64,000 bases of DNA from Microcystis aeruginosa FD4 (GCF_009792235.1 NZ_CP046973.1:2108001-2172000); one strand, 5' to 3'. Counted from the stretch's first letter, positions 1-10,086 are shown. The notes: generated from the letters alone by a model not told the origin. Program-made: numbers and translations.

Positions 1-3000
1 TCATCAATGACTGCGCCAGGCTTGAGGGAAGCAAGGCTCGCAGGTAGGGGAGCCAGAGGCAGGGTTTCCGGGTGTTTTAAATCAAGGCTGGCGGGTTTGT
101 CAGCGGCAAAGCGAGCCAAATAGTCTTGGAGATAGGGCGGGAAAGGCATGGGAGCAGGAACCCCATAGCTGACTAACCGCACCCAAGTGGCTTTAACTTC
201 GGCAATCGCCAGACGCTCTAGGGAATTATCGGGCAATACCTTACAAAACTCGATGTAAGTCTCAAAGGAGGAGCCGACAATATTGCCTACCCAAGCTCGC
301 GCTTGAATCACATCATAGGAAGTGGCTTCTCCCACAACTCGCAGGCTAACGGAATTGGTAACCATGCCCCAATCTCCAGTTAGGAAGTCGGCTAACATTT
401 GCTGGGCAATACTTTCCATCGGCAATTCCCGAATTTTGCCAATCCAGCGAAAATATTGGGCAAAGTAAACGTGACGGCTAATGCTACCACTATCTTTGAA
501 ACTGACTTGATAGCGTTGCTCATAGACTAATTGTCCTTGCGGCCCGTCATGAGTGTAGCGAGAGCTATGGCTGTCAATTTTCCCAGGTGTCGCTGGGATA
601 ATCGCCGCTTCCGTTGCTTGAGGAGACTGGAAATTAGCTTCTGTGGGAACAGACACTGGGGTGTGGGAAACCACAATCGCCACCATCCGTTCTGGTGGAC
701 GGGTTAATTTGACAGGGACAGTCAGCACTTGAGACTCACCCTCCGGGGTTGAGGTGGATAACAAGACCCCATCCCCTTGTTTCGCCACTAGAGAAAACTG
801 CGGATCACTACCATTAAAAGCTTTGCGAACTGCTTCTGTGGCTGACCAAATCCTCATACCGGCACGCTCTTGGGTGTCTCCTTGGCGCACTAATTGCTCC
901 ATCAGTTGACTGCGGCGATCGCTTAAGAGGGCGACCCAGTCCTCGGTGCTGCGAGGGGTAATTGCTTCGATATCACAACCTTGGGGGGTTTCAGCGACAG
1001 TGCAGAGACAATAGCGATCGCAGTGAGATAAAGAAACATTTAACCCAGAAACTTGTGTCCCGCTCAGTTGAGGCTTACCAGAGGGGAGAGACTCAAGCTC
1101 GAAAACAAGTTTTTGATCGGGTTTGAGTCCTAGCTTAGTTTTCAGCGCGCGTTCTACAATGGGTTTTTCCTGTTGGCGGCGCTGTTCTAAGGATTTCCCT
1201 TGCAGGTTAGGCGCATAACCAAGCGCAACGGTAGGCGGTGGAATCTCGAATCCCTGACAAGTTGTCTGTAACACTTGTCGCAAGTGTTGGCGATCACGGG
1301 TTTCGGGATTACCTAACTCAGCAGCAGTAGGATTTTCCTGGTGTTCTTCGAGAATCCGTAGGCGATAACCGCTCAAGCGTTCAATTAAGTTCCCCTGCTC
1401 ATCGGTAGCAATCACTTCACTAATATACTCCCGATCTTCCCGGGCCAATAGGTTAACGGTGACAAGGCGGCGACCTTGATCGCTGCTGGCCGGTTTAAAT
1501 CGCTCAATCTTGGCAATTTCCACAGGCAAGCAGATATCTTGGGGAATGGTCAACTGTACCGATTGGAGCAAGACATCGCGAAAATAGGGATCGCCGAGGA
1601 TTAAGGAGTGATTCAATCCTTTGCTAAAGCTTTGATTGGATAAATCTTCTCCAGAAAGTTGCGCGTGGGAACGGAAGACACTCTGTTTTTCACTAAGGGT
1701 GTAAATTTCACCCAGGCGTTGAAAACGTTCTCCCTGGAAGAGTAAATCCCCGTAGAGATCGGTTTTGGGAGCGATTGGAAGAGGTTCGCCTAATTCGGGT
1801 TTTTCCTGAGAAGCGGAAGTCAACTCTCCGAGAATGAGATTGGCAGAAAAATGAGCGAGAGAAAAGCCCGTTTGCTCGGTATAAATGCCGACTTTAACTC
1901 GACGTTCCCCATTGCTGGTAGCTTCGGCAATTTCTGCTTCAATTTGAATCTCAACTCCAGTCTCTGGATTAACGACTATTGGTCGTCGTAGAGAAATATC
2001 TTCTAGGCGAACAATTGGGGGGGTTGAGGTTCCTGTCAGGTAAGCTACAGCTTGGGCCATGGCACATAACCCAAACACGGTGGGGAACAAATAGGAACCG
2101 CGCCAAAGGTGGTCTTTGACATAGAGATCCTTCCCTAAACTCAGATGAGTCCGCACGGTCAAGGCTACCTGTGGTTCCACATATTGGACATTTTCGATAA
2201 AGCGCAGTCCGGCGGGAGAGGGTAAAGGGGTTGGTAACCAGGTATCTAAGCCACCCAAGCGAGCAGTGATTACTACCTGTGAGGTGCTTGGTGCGTTTTG
2301 GAAAAGCTTGAGAAAGCGGCTGACTCCTTCACTCGGAGCAATCGCCTTGATCCCCATGCGCTCCAGATGCTTGACACTGCCAAGACGCGCTCCCATGCCG
2401 ATTTCATCCCAAACGCTATAAGCAAGCGCAAGTACCTGGGTTTGGGGGTGTTGGCGTTGGTACTGTTGTAACAGCAAGGACAGGGATTCATTGGCAAAGG
2501 CATACCAAGCATTACCAGGCATTCCAGTAACGCCGATAATCGAACTAAAAGCGATAAAGAGCTTGGGTGGGTTAGAGGCTAATGTCTGCAATAAGTTGTA
2601 AGCTCCCAAAAGTTTGGGTGAGACTTCTGTTTGAGCATCTTGGGGTCTAACTTGTTCGACGCGACGGGGTTGATTGAGTCCGGCTCCGTGAACTACTCCC
2701 GTGATGGGTCCTAATTCCTGGGTCACTTGGTCAACTAACTGTTGGACTTCGGTCGGATTGGCAATATTGCAGCGATAGTAAGCACCGGTGAGTCCTTGAG
2801 CCGCTAAGCGCTTGAGAGTTTGGGCAATTTCGCTGTTGCTATCTTCGGCGTCTGGCGCTGGTGCTCGCCCCACCAAAGCCATTTTCACTCCCGTTTCTTT
2901 TCCTAAAGCGAGAGCGCATTCGGCGGTAATTCCCTTGGCTCCACCTGTCACCAGAATTACGTCTGAAGCTGACCAGGTGAGGGAACGGGGCGTATAATCA

Positions 3001-4538
3001 ATCGGCTGCTGTAACTGGGCTTGGGGGATTAGTCTTACTTGCGTCGCATCATAGCCAACGGTTGTAATCGCCTCAGATCCGGCTAGTTCCTGAATTACTA
3101 ATTTACTGGCCTGAGTTGGTTCAATTTCTGCCGCCAAATCTATTACCCGGACTCGTGCTTCTTGGCGTTCTAGATGAACACTGCGGGCAAAGGCCGCGGC
3201 TGAAGCGACTTCGGGATGGTATTCCCCCTCACCAGTGCCAAAACGCCCCCCACCAAATTGAATATAAGCTAAAGTTGCCGAGGGATTGGTGTGGCTAATG
3301 GTAGCAACACTGCTGAGGCGAGTTACCATGGCGGCGAGGGGTAATTCCGATGGCAAGGGGGAAATATCGGGTAAAATCCCTAGATAGTGGGAGAATAAAC
3401 CGATACTGGCGGGTTCTGCCGCTGCGATTTCGGCGTAGGTCTTTTGTTGGACTTGAGCGCCCAATTGCTCTAATTGCTTGGTAAGAGTTTGAGCAATCGA
3501 TGTGCCAGCATTAGATAGATTCCCCAGGTCTAAAACATCAGAGACAATTAAGACTTGAGCTTGTGACCAATCAGTCGCAATTGTTGGTGGAGTCAGAGGT
3601 TGAGGGACATATTCAATGGCGTAGTTACGAACCCAGTTGACAAATGGGGGAGAATTGTTTTGGCTTGCTGGCAGCACTGGTGTTTTCTCTGAAGCAGCAG
3701 TTTTGACAGAGAGTTGGTTTGATACCTTCTCCAGCGCCGTAATGACATCCGCCAAAGTTCCATTCGCTAAAGCTGAGGGATCTAGTTTTCCAGTTGCTCC
3801 CACTTGTTTGACTGCTGTAGCAACTAGCTCGGCTGCTTTAATAGAATCGAGGTTTAAATCATCAAGAAGACGAAGATCGAGGCTGAGAGTATCTTTAGGA
3901 AACCCAGTCATTTCTTCGACTAATTCCAGTAGTTTTTGGGTAATATCGGGGGAAGTTGAAGGCGGGGAAGCCAGAGGCGCAACTTCTATGTGCTGAGGAA
4001 TCCCAGTCGGCATTCCCACCGCAACAATGGCATCAATAGCCTGTTTTACTTCTTGCAAAGTAGCATTAGCTAAAGCAGAAGGATCAATTTTTCCGCTCAC
4101 ACCAAAGGTTTTGGCGGCTGTCGCTACTAACTCGCCAGCTTTGATGGAATCTAAATTCAAATCATCTAGTAGTTTGGCATCAAGATTGATGCTGGCTACT
4201 GGATAGCCAGTTTTTTCTGCAACTAACTCAATTAAACGTTTCTCAACAGTTAAATTGGTTTGGATTACTGTTGTTTCTGGGATTCGCTTGCCATTGCCAT
4301 TGCTATGACCATTGCTATTAGCAGTGCTATGACTATTGCTATTAACAGGTCTATTTACCTGATCACTGTTCTGAAAGGGAATCAGATTAGTTGCTGGACT
4401 TTTAAGCAAAATATAAGACTGAAGATCTGCTTTGATAACTTGGGACAAAAACTGGCTTCGGTTAGAGAAGTAATGGGAGAGAATTTTGACAATCTCTTGA
4501 TTGCCAACGGCTTGTTTGGAGTCAGAAGAATAAGTCAT
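1..4538 (-). CDS. Iterative type I PKS, second subunit: ACP-ACP-KR-DH-PPTase-thioesterase (3' end outside window)
   Basis: Open without a stop from the ATG at 4538 to the left edge, at least 1512 codons. An N/S/G-rich linker (about residues 65-90) leads into two tandem acyl-carrier domains with the attachment motif LDSIKA (serines near residues 131 and 231). A ketoreductase follows with the NADP loop VTGGAKGITAECAL (near 532) and a YAFANE tyrosine motif (near 676). Next come a DH-like region with VKDHLW (near 809), a phosphopantetheinyl-transferase domain with LSHCDR (near 1171) and WSATEAVRKAF (near 1231), and a hot-dog thioesterase with YFAQYFRWIGKIRE (near 1363). A fused PPTase and this thioesterase motif are typical of enediyne-type iterative PKSs. 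It starts 8 bp after the stop of the KS-AT gene, so the two are surely one operon and one synthase. The product is unknown. PUFA- or glycolipid-type synthases are less likely alternatives. Confidence 0.85.
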   Translation of the reverse strand, partial: MTYSSDSKQAVGNQEIVKILSHYFSNRSQFLSQVIKADLQSYILLKSPATNLIPFQNSDQVNRPVNSNSHSTANSNGHSNGNGKRIPETTVIQTNLTVEKRLIELVAEKTGYPVASINLDAKLLDDLNLDSIKAGELVATAAKTFGVSGKIDPSALANATLQEVKQAIDAIVAVGMPTGIPQHIEVAPLASPPSTSPDITQKLLELVEEMTGFPKDTLSLDLRLLDDLNLDSIKAAELVATAVKQVGATGKLDPSALANGTLADVITALEKVSNQLSVKTAASEKTPVLPASQNNSPPFVNWVRNYAIEYVPQPLTPPTIATDWSQAQVLIVSDVLDLGNLSNAGTSIAQTLTKQLEQLGAQVQQKTYAEIAAAEPASIGLFSHYLGILPDISPLPSELPLAAMVTRLSSVATISHTNPSATLAYIQFGGGRFGTGEGEYHPEVASAAAFARSVHLERQEARVRVIDLAAEIEPTQASKLVIQELAGSEAITTVGYDATQVRLIPQAQLQQPIDYTPRSLTWSASDVILVTGGAKGITAECALALGKETGVKMALVGRAPAPDAEDSNSEIAQTLKRLAAQGLTGAYYRCNIANPTEVQQLVDQVTQELGPITGVVHGAGLNQPRRVEQVRPQDAQTEVSPKLLGAYNLLQTLASNPPKLFIAFSSIIGVTGMPGNAWYAFANESLSLLLQQYQRQHPQTQVLALAYSVWDEIGMGARLGSVKHLERMGIKAIAPSEGVSRFLKLFQNAPSTSQVVITARLGGLDTWLPTPLPSPAGLRFIENVQYVEPQVALTVRTHLSLGKDLYVKDHLWRGSYLFPTVFGLCAMAQAVAYLTGTSTPPIVRLEDISLRRPIVVNPETGVEIQIEAEIAEATSNGERRVKVGIYTEQTGFSLAHFSANLILGELTSASQEKPELGEPLPIAPKTDLYGDLLFQGERFQRLGEIYTLSEKQSVFRSHAQLSGEDLSNQSFSKGLNHSLILGDPYFRDVLLQSVQLTIPQDICLPVEIAKIERFKPASSDQGRRLVTVNLLAREDREYISEVIATDEQGNLIERLSGYRLRILEEHQENPTAAELGNPETRDRQHLRQVLQTTCQGFEIPPPTVALGYAPNLQGKSLEQRRQQEKPIVERALKTKLGLKPDQKLVFELESLPSGKPQLSGTQVSGLNVSLSHCDRYCLCTVAETPQGCDIEAITPRSTEDWVALLSDRRSQLMEQLVRQGDTQERAGMRIWSATEAVRKAFNGSDPQFSLVAKQGDGVLLSTSTPEGESQVLTVPVKLTRPPERMVAIVVSHTPVSVPTEANFQSPQATEAAIIPATPGKIDSHSSRYTHDGPQGQLVYEQRYQVSFKDSGSISRHVYFAQYFRWIGKIRELPMESIAQQMLADFLTGDWGMVTNSVSLRVVGEATSYDVIQARAWVGNIVGSSFETYIEFCKVLPDNSLERLAIAEVKATWVRLVSYGVPAPMPFPPYLQDYLARFAADKPASLDLKHPETLPLAPLPASLASLKPGAVID

Positions 4539-4546
4539 AATGTCCT

Positions 4547-7500
4547 CTAGGCATTGTGATTGTTTACAAAGGGTAAGCTTTGGATATCGGCACTGATTAA
4601 CTCAGAGAGAAAAGAACCACGTTCCAGCAGGTAATTTGCCAAGACTGTCGTTAGTTCATCATCTGCAAAAAGACTTTCTGGTTGAGAAAAATTCGAGGAA
4701 TAAGCGAGAGCCGTATTTGGTGATGACTGTTGTATTTCTCTCCAAGAGAAGGCAGAACTCGACTCAATTTCTTCAAGAGATACCGGAAAAGATCGTTCGC
4801 AGGGATTATCAACAAACAGACGCTCAGCAGCCGGGACAAAAGGACGAACCAGTCGTTGTTCATACAACGCTTGCCAGTTGAGTTCGCCTCCTTGGACAAA
4901 GTAAGCGGCTAAAAAAGTATTCAAATCGCAAGCGATACCCGGTTTTGACTCTAGGGGAAAACAGAGGGGAGAGGTCACTATTGCTCCCACTAAACCAGAA
5001 AGCACTTTTCCCGTTCCAACTTCAACTATCAAGTCACATTTATCCTTCAGATTTTCGACAAGAGAAACAAAATTTACCTGAGCAACAACCTGATGAGCAA
5101 AGTGTTCTTTTAAGTTGAGTCCTGAATTAACTATCTGGCCGTTGACACTGGTAAATAGAGGCAGAGAAACTTGCTCGAAAATCTCAGGAATGGGAGCTTC
5201 TTTTCGCAAATATTCAGCTGCTGTCGCCACCATTTGGGAGTGAAAAGCATTCGCTACTGGAAGTTGGCGAACTTGAATTTCTTGGGCTAGGGCAACGTCA
5301 CAAACAGCAGCAACACTGTTTTTTTCTCCAGAAATAACTGTCTGTTGAGGACTATTGATATTAGCAACTGTTACATACCCAGAAATCCCTTGTAAGAGCT
5401 TTTGCGCGGTGGCATCCGAGCAAGCTAAACTCGCCATTGTCCCGATAGAATCGCCCTTAACTGTCATTGCTTTTCCCCGCATTGCGGCAAAGCAAAGGAG
5501 GGTTTTTTCATCATAAGCACCAGCCGCTTCAAAAGCAGTCAATTCGCCCAAACTATGACCCCCTAGTGCCACTGGTTCCAGTCCAAGTCGCTTCAGGTAA
5601 TGCTTCCACAGTAGTGAAGTCAAGCAGATTGCTTGCGGTGCAACATCGGTGAGAGCCTTAAACCATTGTTCTACTTGTTGTTGGTTAACAGCGCGGTCAA
5701 GAGGACGGTAAATTAATGGACTAATCGGTTCAAAACCAGATTCAATCAGCCATAAATCTGCCCGTTGCACTAACTCTCTTGCCCAAGAATATCGCTCCAC
5801 CAAAGTCCGGGCCATGTTCAGCTTTTGTGAACCTTGTCCTGGAAAGAGAAAAGCTACTCGAGAACGCTGCACTTGATGGGCGAGCCAGATGTCTTTTCGC
5901 TGGGATATATATGTTTCTCCCGCGGCTGGGGGTTGAGAGTGAAGAATGTTGATTAAATGCTCCAAGCGCTCCAGTAATTCTCTGGGGTTTTCTGCCACAA
6001 TGGCGGCGCGAATTGAAGTCTGAGGGGCTAATTTTTGAGCATTCTGCGCTGCTAAATCCACCATATCTGCTAAACTCATCCCTTTGGCTTGTTCTGAGAA
6101 AATTTGCAGAGATTCCAGCAGTTGGGCAAGAGAATTAGCCCCGAAGACAAAGATTTCGCTATCTTGGTTGGAGACTAAAAGCGAACGCTGGTCTAAACTG
6201 GGTTTTAACCGGGGGGAAGGTGCATCACCAGATATTAGGGTTACATGGGAGTTAATGCCCCCAAAACCCATCGCCGACACTCCCGCCCGTAAAATCTCCG
6301 TTTCCGGGTAGACTTCCCCTAGTTGCACTGGATATAAACATTGGGCGCTCTCCTCGAAAACGGGATTCGGTTCTTGACAGTTAACGGTCGGGGGAACGAT
6401 CCGCTGATTAACCGCCATGACCGCTTTAATGAAACCCCCGATCCCGGCCGCCGCTTTCGTATGACCAACTAGGGATTTAAAAGAAGTCATGCCACAGGAA
6501 CGAGGGGGGGCAGGTTTCGAGGCGTTCATGGCTAGGGCTACCCCTTCAATTTCAGCCCGATCGCCTACGGGGGTTCCGGTTCCATGTCCTTCAATAAAAT
6601 GAAGAGACTGGGGACTATAACCGGCTTTTTCGTAAGCTCTTAATAGGGCTTTGGACTGTCCCACCTTGGAGGGTGCGGTAATGCCTCCTTTGCCGTCGGA
6701 GGACAGAGCCCAACCGTCCAACAGGGCATAAATGTAGTCGCCATTGGCCTGTGCGTCGGCTAATCGTTTGAGAACGACAAAACCAGCTCCCTCCCCAGGG
6801 ATAAAGCCACTGGCACGGCGATCGTACACTTTCATATCCTGGCTGGTTAAGGCGCCGGTTTTGGCGAAACCAATTAATTCAAAGGTATCGAGACTGATAT
6901 CAATGCCACCGGCTAAGGCCATGTCTAAATCGCCATTACTTAAAGCGTTGGCGGCAGTGACAACGGCGATTAGGGAGGAGGAACAAGCGCCATCCACGGT
7001 ATAACCACCACCGTCAAAATTAAAAAAGTTACAGATTCGTCCGGCTATGGTGTTGGACAGTCCTCCAGCAAGGGTATCTTCGGTAATGGGTGGGAAAACG
7101 GATTTATAGAATTTCTCCATCGTTTCGAGAAGTTCTGCCACAATTGTTCCAGACAGTCCTTTGACTTCGGCAGCGGCTCGCAAGGCTCTTCGTACGTAGG
7201 GCCAACGTAACCGCATCACATTCGATCGAGTATGTTCTCCAGTTAAGGAATTGCCGAGAATGACCCCAGTTTTTTGGGTGGGAATGGTATCTCGACGATA
7301 CCCAGCATCTTCGATCGCTTTGTTGGCCACTTCTAAGGCTAACCAATGCACGATGTCGGTTCCATCGACCGTTTTTTTCGGAACTCGACGATTAACCCAG
7401 TCGAATTGAAAGCCATCAATGAAGGCCCCGCGTGTTCCGTAGGTTTTATCGGGAGTGGCGGGATCGGGATCATAATATTCCGAGAGTGGTAAACGTTGGT

Positions 7501-7639
7501 CGGGAAACTGGCGAAATTGACAACGACGCGCCAAAATATTCTCCCAAAGTTCGCTTAATTGGTTGGCACCAGGGTAATGGCAACCCATTCCGACAACGGC
7601 TATAGGATGAGCGATTTTATCGCTTTGAGTTTTCGGCAT
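4547..7639 (-). CDS. Iterative type I PKS, first subunit: ketosynthase-acyltransferase
   Basis: The 1030-residue protein carries out decarboxylative chain extension and extender loading for the polyketide synthase shared with the downstream gene. A ketosynthase spans about residues 10-460, with the nucleophile in VDGACSSSL (Cys near 219), EGHGTGTPVGD and LVGHTKAAAG. An acyltransferase spans about 600-900, with FLFPGQGSQ and GHSLGE (Ser near 696). The last 36 residues hold a helical motif, YLLERGSFLSELISADIQS, that reappears with identical spacing at the start of the next protein. In known enediyne synthases KS-AT and ACP-KR-DH-PPTase are one polypeptide; here they are split. The start is supported by AAGGAAA just upstream of ATG 7639. 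The upstream gap contains no other biosynthetic gene. Confidence 0.9.
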   Translation of the reverse strand: MPKTQSDKIAHPIAVVGMGCHYPGANQLSELWENILARRCQFRQFPDQRLPLSEYYDPDPATPDKTYGTRGAFIDGFQFDWVNRRVPKKTVDGTDIVHWLALEVANKAIEDAGYRRDTIPTQKTGVILGNSLTGEHTRSNVMRLRWPYVRRALRAAAEVKGLSGTIVAELLETMEKFYKSVFPPITEDTLAGGLSNTIAGRICNFFNFDGGGYTVDGACSSSLIAVVTAANALSNGDLDMALAGGIDISLDTFELIGFAKTGALTSQDMKVYDRRASGFIPGEGAGFVVLKRLADAQANGDYIYALLDGWALSSDGKGGITAPSKVGQSKALLRAYEKAGYSPQSLHFIEGHGTGTPVGDRAEIEGVALAMNASKPAPPRSCGMTSFKSLVGHTKAAAGIGGFIKAVMAVNQRIVPPTVNCQEPNPVFEESAQCLYPVQLGEVYPETEILRAGVSAMGFGGINSHVTLISGDAPSPRLKPSLDQRSLLVSNQDSEIFVFGANSLAQLLESLQIFSEQAKGMSLADMVDLAAQNAQKLAPQTSIRAAIVAENPRELLERLEHLINILHSQPPAAGETYISQRKDIWLAHQVQRSRVAFLFPGQGSQKLNMARTLVERYSWARELVQRADLWLIESGFEPISPLIYRPLDRAVNQQQVEQWFKALTDVAPQAICLTSLLWKHYLKRLGLEPVALGGHSLGELTAFEAAGAYDEKTLLCFAAMRGKAMTVKGDSIGTMASLACSDATAQKLLQGISGYVTVANINSPQQTVISGEKNSVAAVCDVALAQEIQVRQLPVANAFHSQMVATAAEYLRKEAPIPEIFEQVSLPLFTSVNGQIVNSGLNLKEHFAHQVVAQVNFVSLVENLKDKCDLIVEVGTGKVLSGLVGAIVTSPLCFPLESKPGIACDLNTFLAAYFVQGGELNWQALYEQRLVRPFVPAAERLFVDNPCERSFPVSLEEIESSSAFSWREIQQSSPNTALAYSSNFSQPESLFADDELTTVLANYLLERGSFLSELISADIQSLPFVNNHNA

Positions 7640-7965
7640 TTTTTTCCTTGTTTTGAGGACAATAATTGTGTTTGATAACTATCTGGTTATCCTAGTAGAG
7701 GGAACCCAGCCAGGTCTTTTTTCGGTATTTCCCGAAAGGTGATTATTTATGGTTATTTAGCAATTACAACTATCTCATTTGCACTTAAAATAACCTTGAT
7801 AAAATCACGGTATATAAGCCAAGGTATTCAATTATTCAAAGTATTTTCCAGAGAAATGTTAAAGGGAAAACTTTAGCATTTACTCTATAGTTGTAACTTG
7901 TTCACAAGTATATGGGGAAGTTTCAGCAGTGACAATCGAAGTTTAGGATGTTAAGCAAGAAGATA

Positions 7966-8102
7966 AGCGGCCGGGGAGCATCTCATTTATGCAAGTGAGT
8001 AATTATGCTTGTCGCTAAAACTGACTTTTGGCAAGGCTTTCAAAATAGCTTGACATAAAACTTAATTTAGGAGTTACAAAGGTGAGATGCTCCCCAGCGG
8101 CC
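7966..8102. mobile_element. MITE with 13-bp terminal inverted repeats and 7-bp target duplication
   Basis: The element proper is 7973-8095 (123 bp), starting GGGGAGCATCTCA and ending TGAGATGCTCCCC, a perfect 13-bp inverted pair. It is flanked on both sides by AGCGGCC (7966-7972 and 8096-8102), a 7-bp target-site duplication. It has no coding capacity, so it must have been moved by a transposase encoded elsewhere. Confidence 0.9.
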
Positions 8103-8107
8103 TAAGC

Positions 8108-8240
8108 GGCTCTTCTCGACTTTGTGTGATCATCAGTGCTGATCATTCGTAGGAGTCTTAGCGACGGCAAGACTTTGAAGACTATATTTCTGGAAAATTA
8201 TCTCTATTCTTCTTCCTTCCACACAGAAACGAGGAGAGCC
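8108..8240. mobile_element. Non-coding element with GGCTCTTCT-type inverted ends (ISL3-like)
   Basis: The left end GGCTCTTCTCGACTTTGTGTG and the right end (inverse of GGCTCTCCTCGTTTCTGTGTG) pair imperfectly over about 21 bp. The same kind of end (GGCTCTTCTAGG, then TGTGTG) closes the elements at 17381-17527 and 53716-53857, so these are related. GGCTCTT-type ends are known for ISL3-family elements; the family call is inference. No exact target duplication is visible. The MITE at 7973 sits immediately beside it. Confidence 0.6.
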
Positions 8241-8691
8241 GATAAGCAGTAGATGCGTTTGGGAGTTTACCTCTTTCTAATGGTTATCTCTCGTCAAGAA
8301 CCTTACTGCTATTTAGGGGTTGCTGAATAAATCTAAAAACATTGATTGTTGGATAAGACTTTTAGACTTTAAACGTTTAGAGAAGCTGGGTTATCCAGTT
8401 GCTCTTGAGCCTATTGCAGTTGTCTCTTAAATTGGTCTAAAATATGGTAGAGTTCGGCTGTTATTCGATAAGACTGCAGCTAACTGCTTTGCATGGGTTT
8501 TTAGTTGCGTTATTACTTTCAAGTCGGGAGTAACTGATCAGCTGTTGACCATCTAAATTACTCGTTAAGACTGCCTGAAGGCAGGGACCAGGGGGTCCAG
8601 GAGTTGGGAGTTTGGGCATTTCTACTAAAATTACCAATACGCAGTTTAAATGCAGTACAGCTTAACCGACTCCCTAACCCCCATCACCTTT

Positions 8692-9798
8692 TTACTTTTT
8701 ACTTTGATAAAAAGGTTTTTTGACTACGGTAGCGGGGTAGGTGGTGCCGCGGATTTCCACTTCGATCGCCTGTCCGATCGAGGCGAAAGCTGTGGGAAGA
8801 TAGGCTAAAGCGATCGCTGTGTTTAAAGTTGGTGATAAAGTGCCACTGGTGACTTTACCCACCACTTCCCCAGCGAATACTACTGGATAATCGTGACGGG
8901 CGATATGTTTGCCGGACATCTGCAATCCCAGCAAGAGCCGATTCACACCATTAAGTTTTTGGTCTTCAAGGACATCACGACCGATAAAATCGCCTTTTTC
9001 TGGTAGATGAACCAACCAATTTAGGCCAGCCTCTAGGGGAGTCGTGCTATCGTCGATATCCTGTCCATAAAGGGCTAAAGCTGCCTCTAAACGCAGGGTA
9101 TCCCGCGCCCCTAAACCGCAGGGAGTCACCCCTAAATTTAAAAATTCTGTCCAAAGTTGCTGTCCGATTTCAGGAGGGGCCATAATTTCAAAACCATCTT
9201 CTCCCGTGTAACCGGTCCTAGCGATAAAAACTTTTTCCCCGAAAAGCTGGCTTTCCCAGTGATTAAATAGCCCAAAATCGCTTAATTTTTCCCCGATCAA
9301 GGGCTGTAAAATTGTGGCTGCCTTGGGTCCTTGCAGGGCAATTAAGACCCTTTCTCGGGATAAATCCTTTAATTTGACCCCCGATCCCTCTAAATTGCCT
9401 AAAATCCATTCTCGATCTTTATCGGTGGTTGCGGCATTAACAATTAATACGCCCTGGCTTTCGCTTTGGTAGTAAAAGATAATATCATCGATTATGCCAC
9501 CGTCTGCGTTAAGTAAAACGCTATACTGTGCCTTTCCTGCGCTTAAACGGGCTAAATTAGAGGGAACTAGGGTTTGGAGAGATTGAACCAGATTATCTCC
9601 AGTTAAGATAAATTTGCCCATGTGGGAAATGTCAAACATCCCGACACCGTTGCGGACAGCATTATGTTCGATTTTTAGGCCGCTAAACTGTATCGGCATC
9701 TCCCAACCCGCAAAAGGGGTAAATTTACTGGTTTGTTGGGCAATTAGCTCGTATAAGGGGGTACGAATAGCGGGGGAAGTTGCTTCTTGGTTAGCCAC
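8692..9798 (-). CDS. gcvT: Aminomethyltransferase, glycine cleavage T protein
   Basis: This 368-residue T protein transfers the aminomethyl carbon of glycine to tetrahydrofolate, releasing ammonia, within the photorespiratory glycine cleavage complex. It is recognised from the N-terminal FTPFAGWEMPIQFSG, the GMFDISHMG folate-site signature, ARTGYTGEDGFE and the C-terminal GCV_T region (KVTSGTLSP). Length is normal for the family and it is colinear throughout. It stands alone: upstream is a repeat-filled gap and the other gcv genes are not in the window. I looked for a glycine riboswitch before the start and saw only tandem repeats. Confidence 0.95.
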   Translation of the reverse strand: MANQEATSPAIRTPLYELIAQQTSKFTPFAGWEMPIQFSGLKIEHNAVRNGVGMFDISHMGKFILTGDNLVQSLQTLVPSNLARLSAGKAQYSVLLNADGGIIDDIIFYYQSESQGVLIVNAATTDKDREWILGNLEGSGVKLKDLSRERVLIALQGPKAATILQPLIGEKLSDFGLFNHWESQLFGEKVFIARTGYTGEDGFEIMAPPEIGQQLWTEFLNLGVTPCGLGARDTLRLEAALALYGQDIDDSTTPLEAGLNWLVHLPEKGDFIGRDVLEDQKLNGVNRLLLGLQMSGKHIARHDYPVVFAGEVVGKVTSGTLSPTLNTAIALAYLPTAFASIGQAIEVEIRGTTYPATVVKKPFYQSKK

Positions 9799-9837
9799 GG
9801 TGATCTCGAGCGAATGATTTTCTGCCTAGAGTAGCAT

Positions 9838-10086
9838 AGCAGTTATCAGTTATCAGTGACCAGTTATCAGTTATCAGTGATCGATCACTATCCACTAAGC
9901 TAAGACGCATTTAAACCGCTTATTCTTAGATTAGCCGAACCTCCCCCAATCCCTTTACTGTTGCCTTTTGCCTCTTGCCTTTTGCCTCGTCTCAACAAGC
10001 AATTTAAATTACGAACAGCTTAACTACTATCCACTATCCACTATCCACTATCCACTATCCACTGATTACTGATTACTGATTACTGA
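9838..10086. repeat. Short tandem repeats (TTATCAGT and CTATCCA types)
   Basis: About 9838-9890 is built of CAGTTATCAGT/GATCAGT units. 10022-10086 is built of ACTATCC units and GATTACT units, the last reaching into the final codons of the next gene. Similar units recur at 35377-35446 and near 37735 and 38805. Confidence 0.85.

Larger units (their letters stand above)
7640..8691. other. 1.05 kb gap of stacked mobile-element remnants upstream of the PKS operon
   Basis: No convincing gene lies here. It must hold the PKS promoter (PKS reads leftward from 7639). It also contains a MITE with target duplication (7966-8102), a second inverted-repeat element (8108-8240), and a fragment near 8316-8375 sharing GCTGAATAAATCTAAAAAC with 59360-59400. 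Near 8641 the motif CAGTTTAAATGCAGTACA recurs at about 30387. Confidence 0.7.

Noticed and set aside
4260..4550. 96-codon plus-strand ORF in the PKS region
   Set aside because: Antisense shadow of the N/S/G-rich linker and start of PKS subunit two.
9799..10065. Glycine riboswitch before gcvT
   Set aside because: Only short tandem repeats are seen; no tandem aptamer-like structure.
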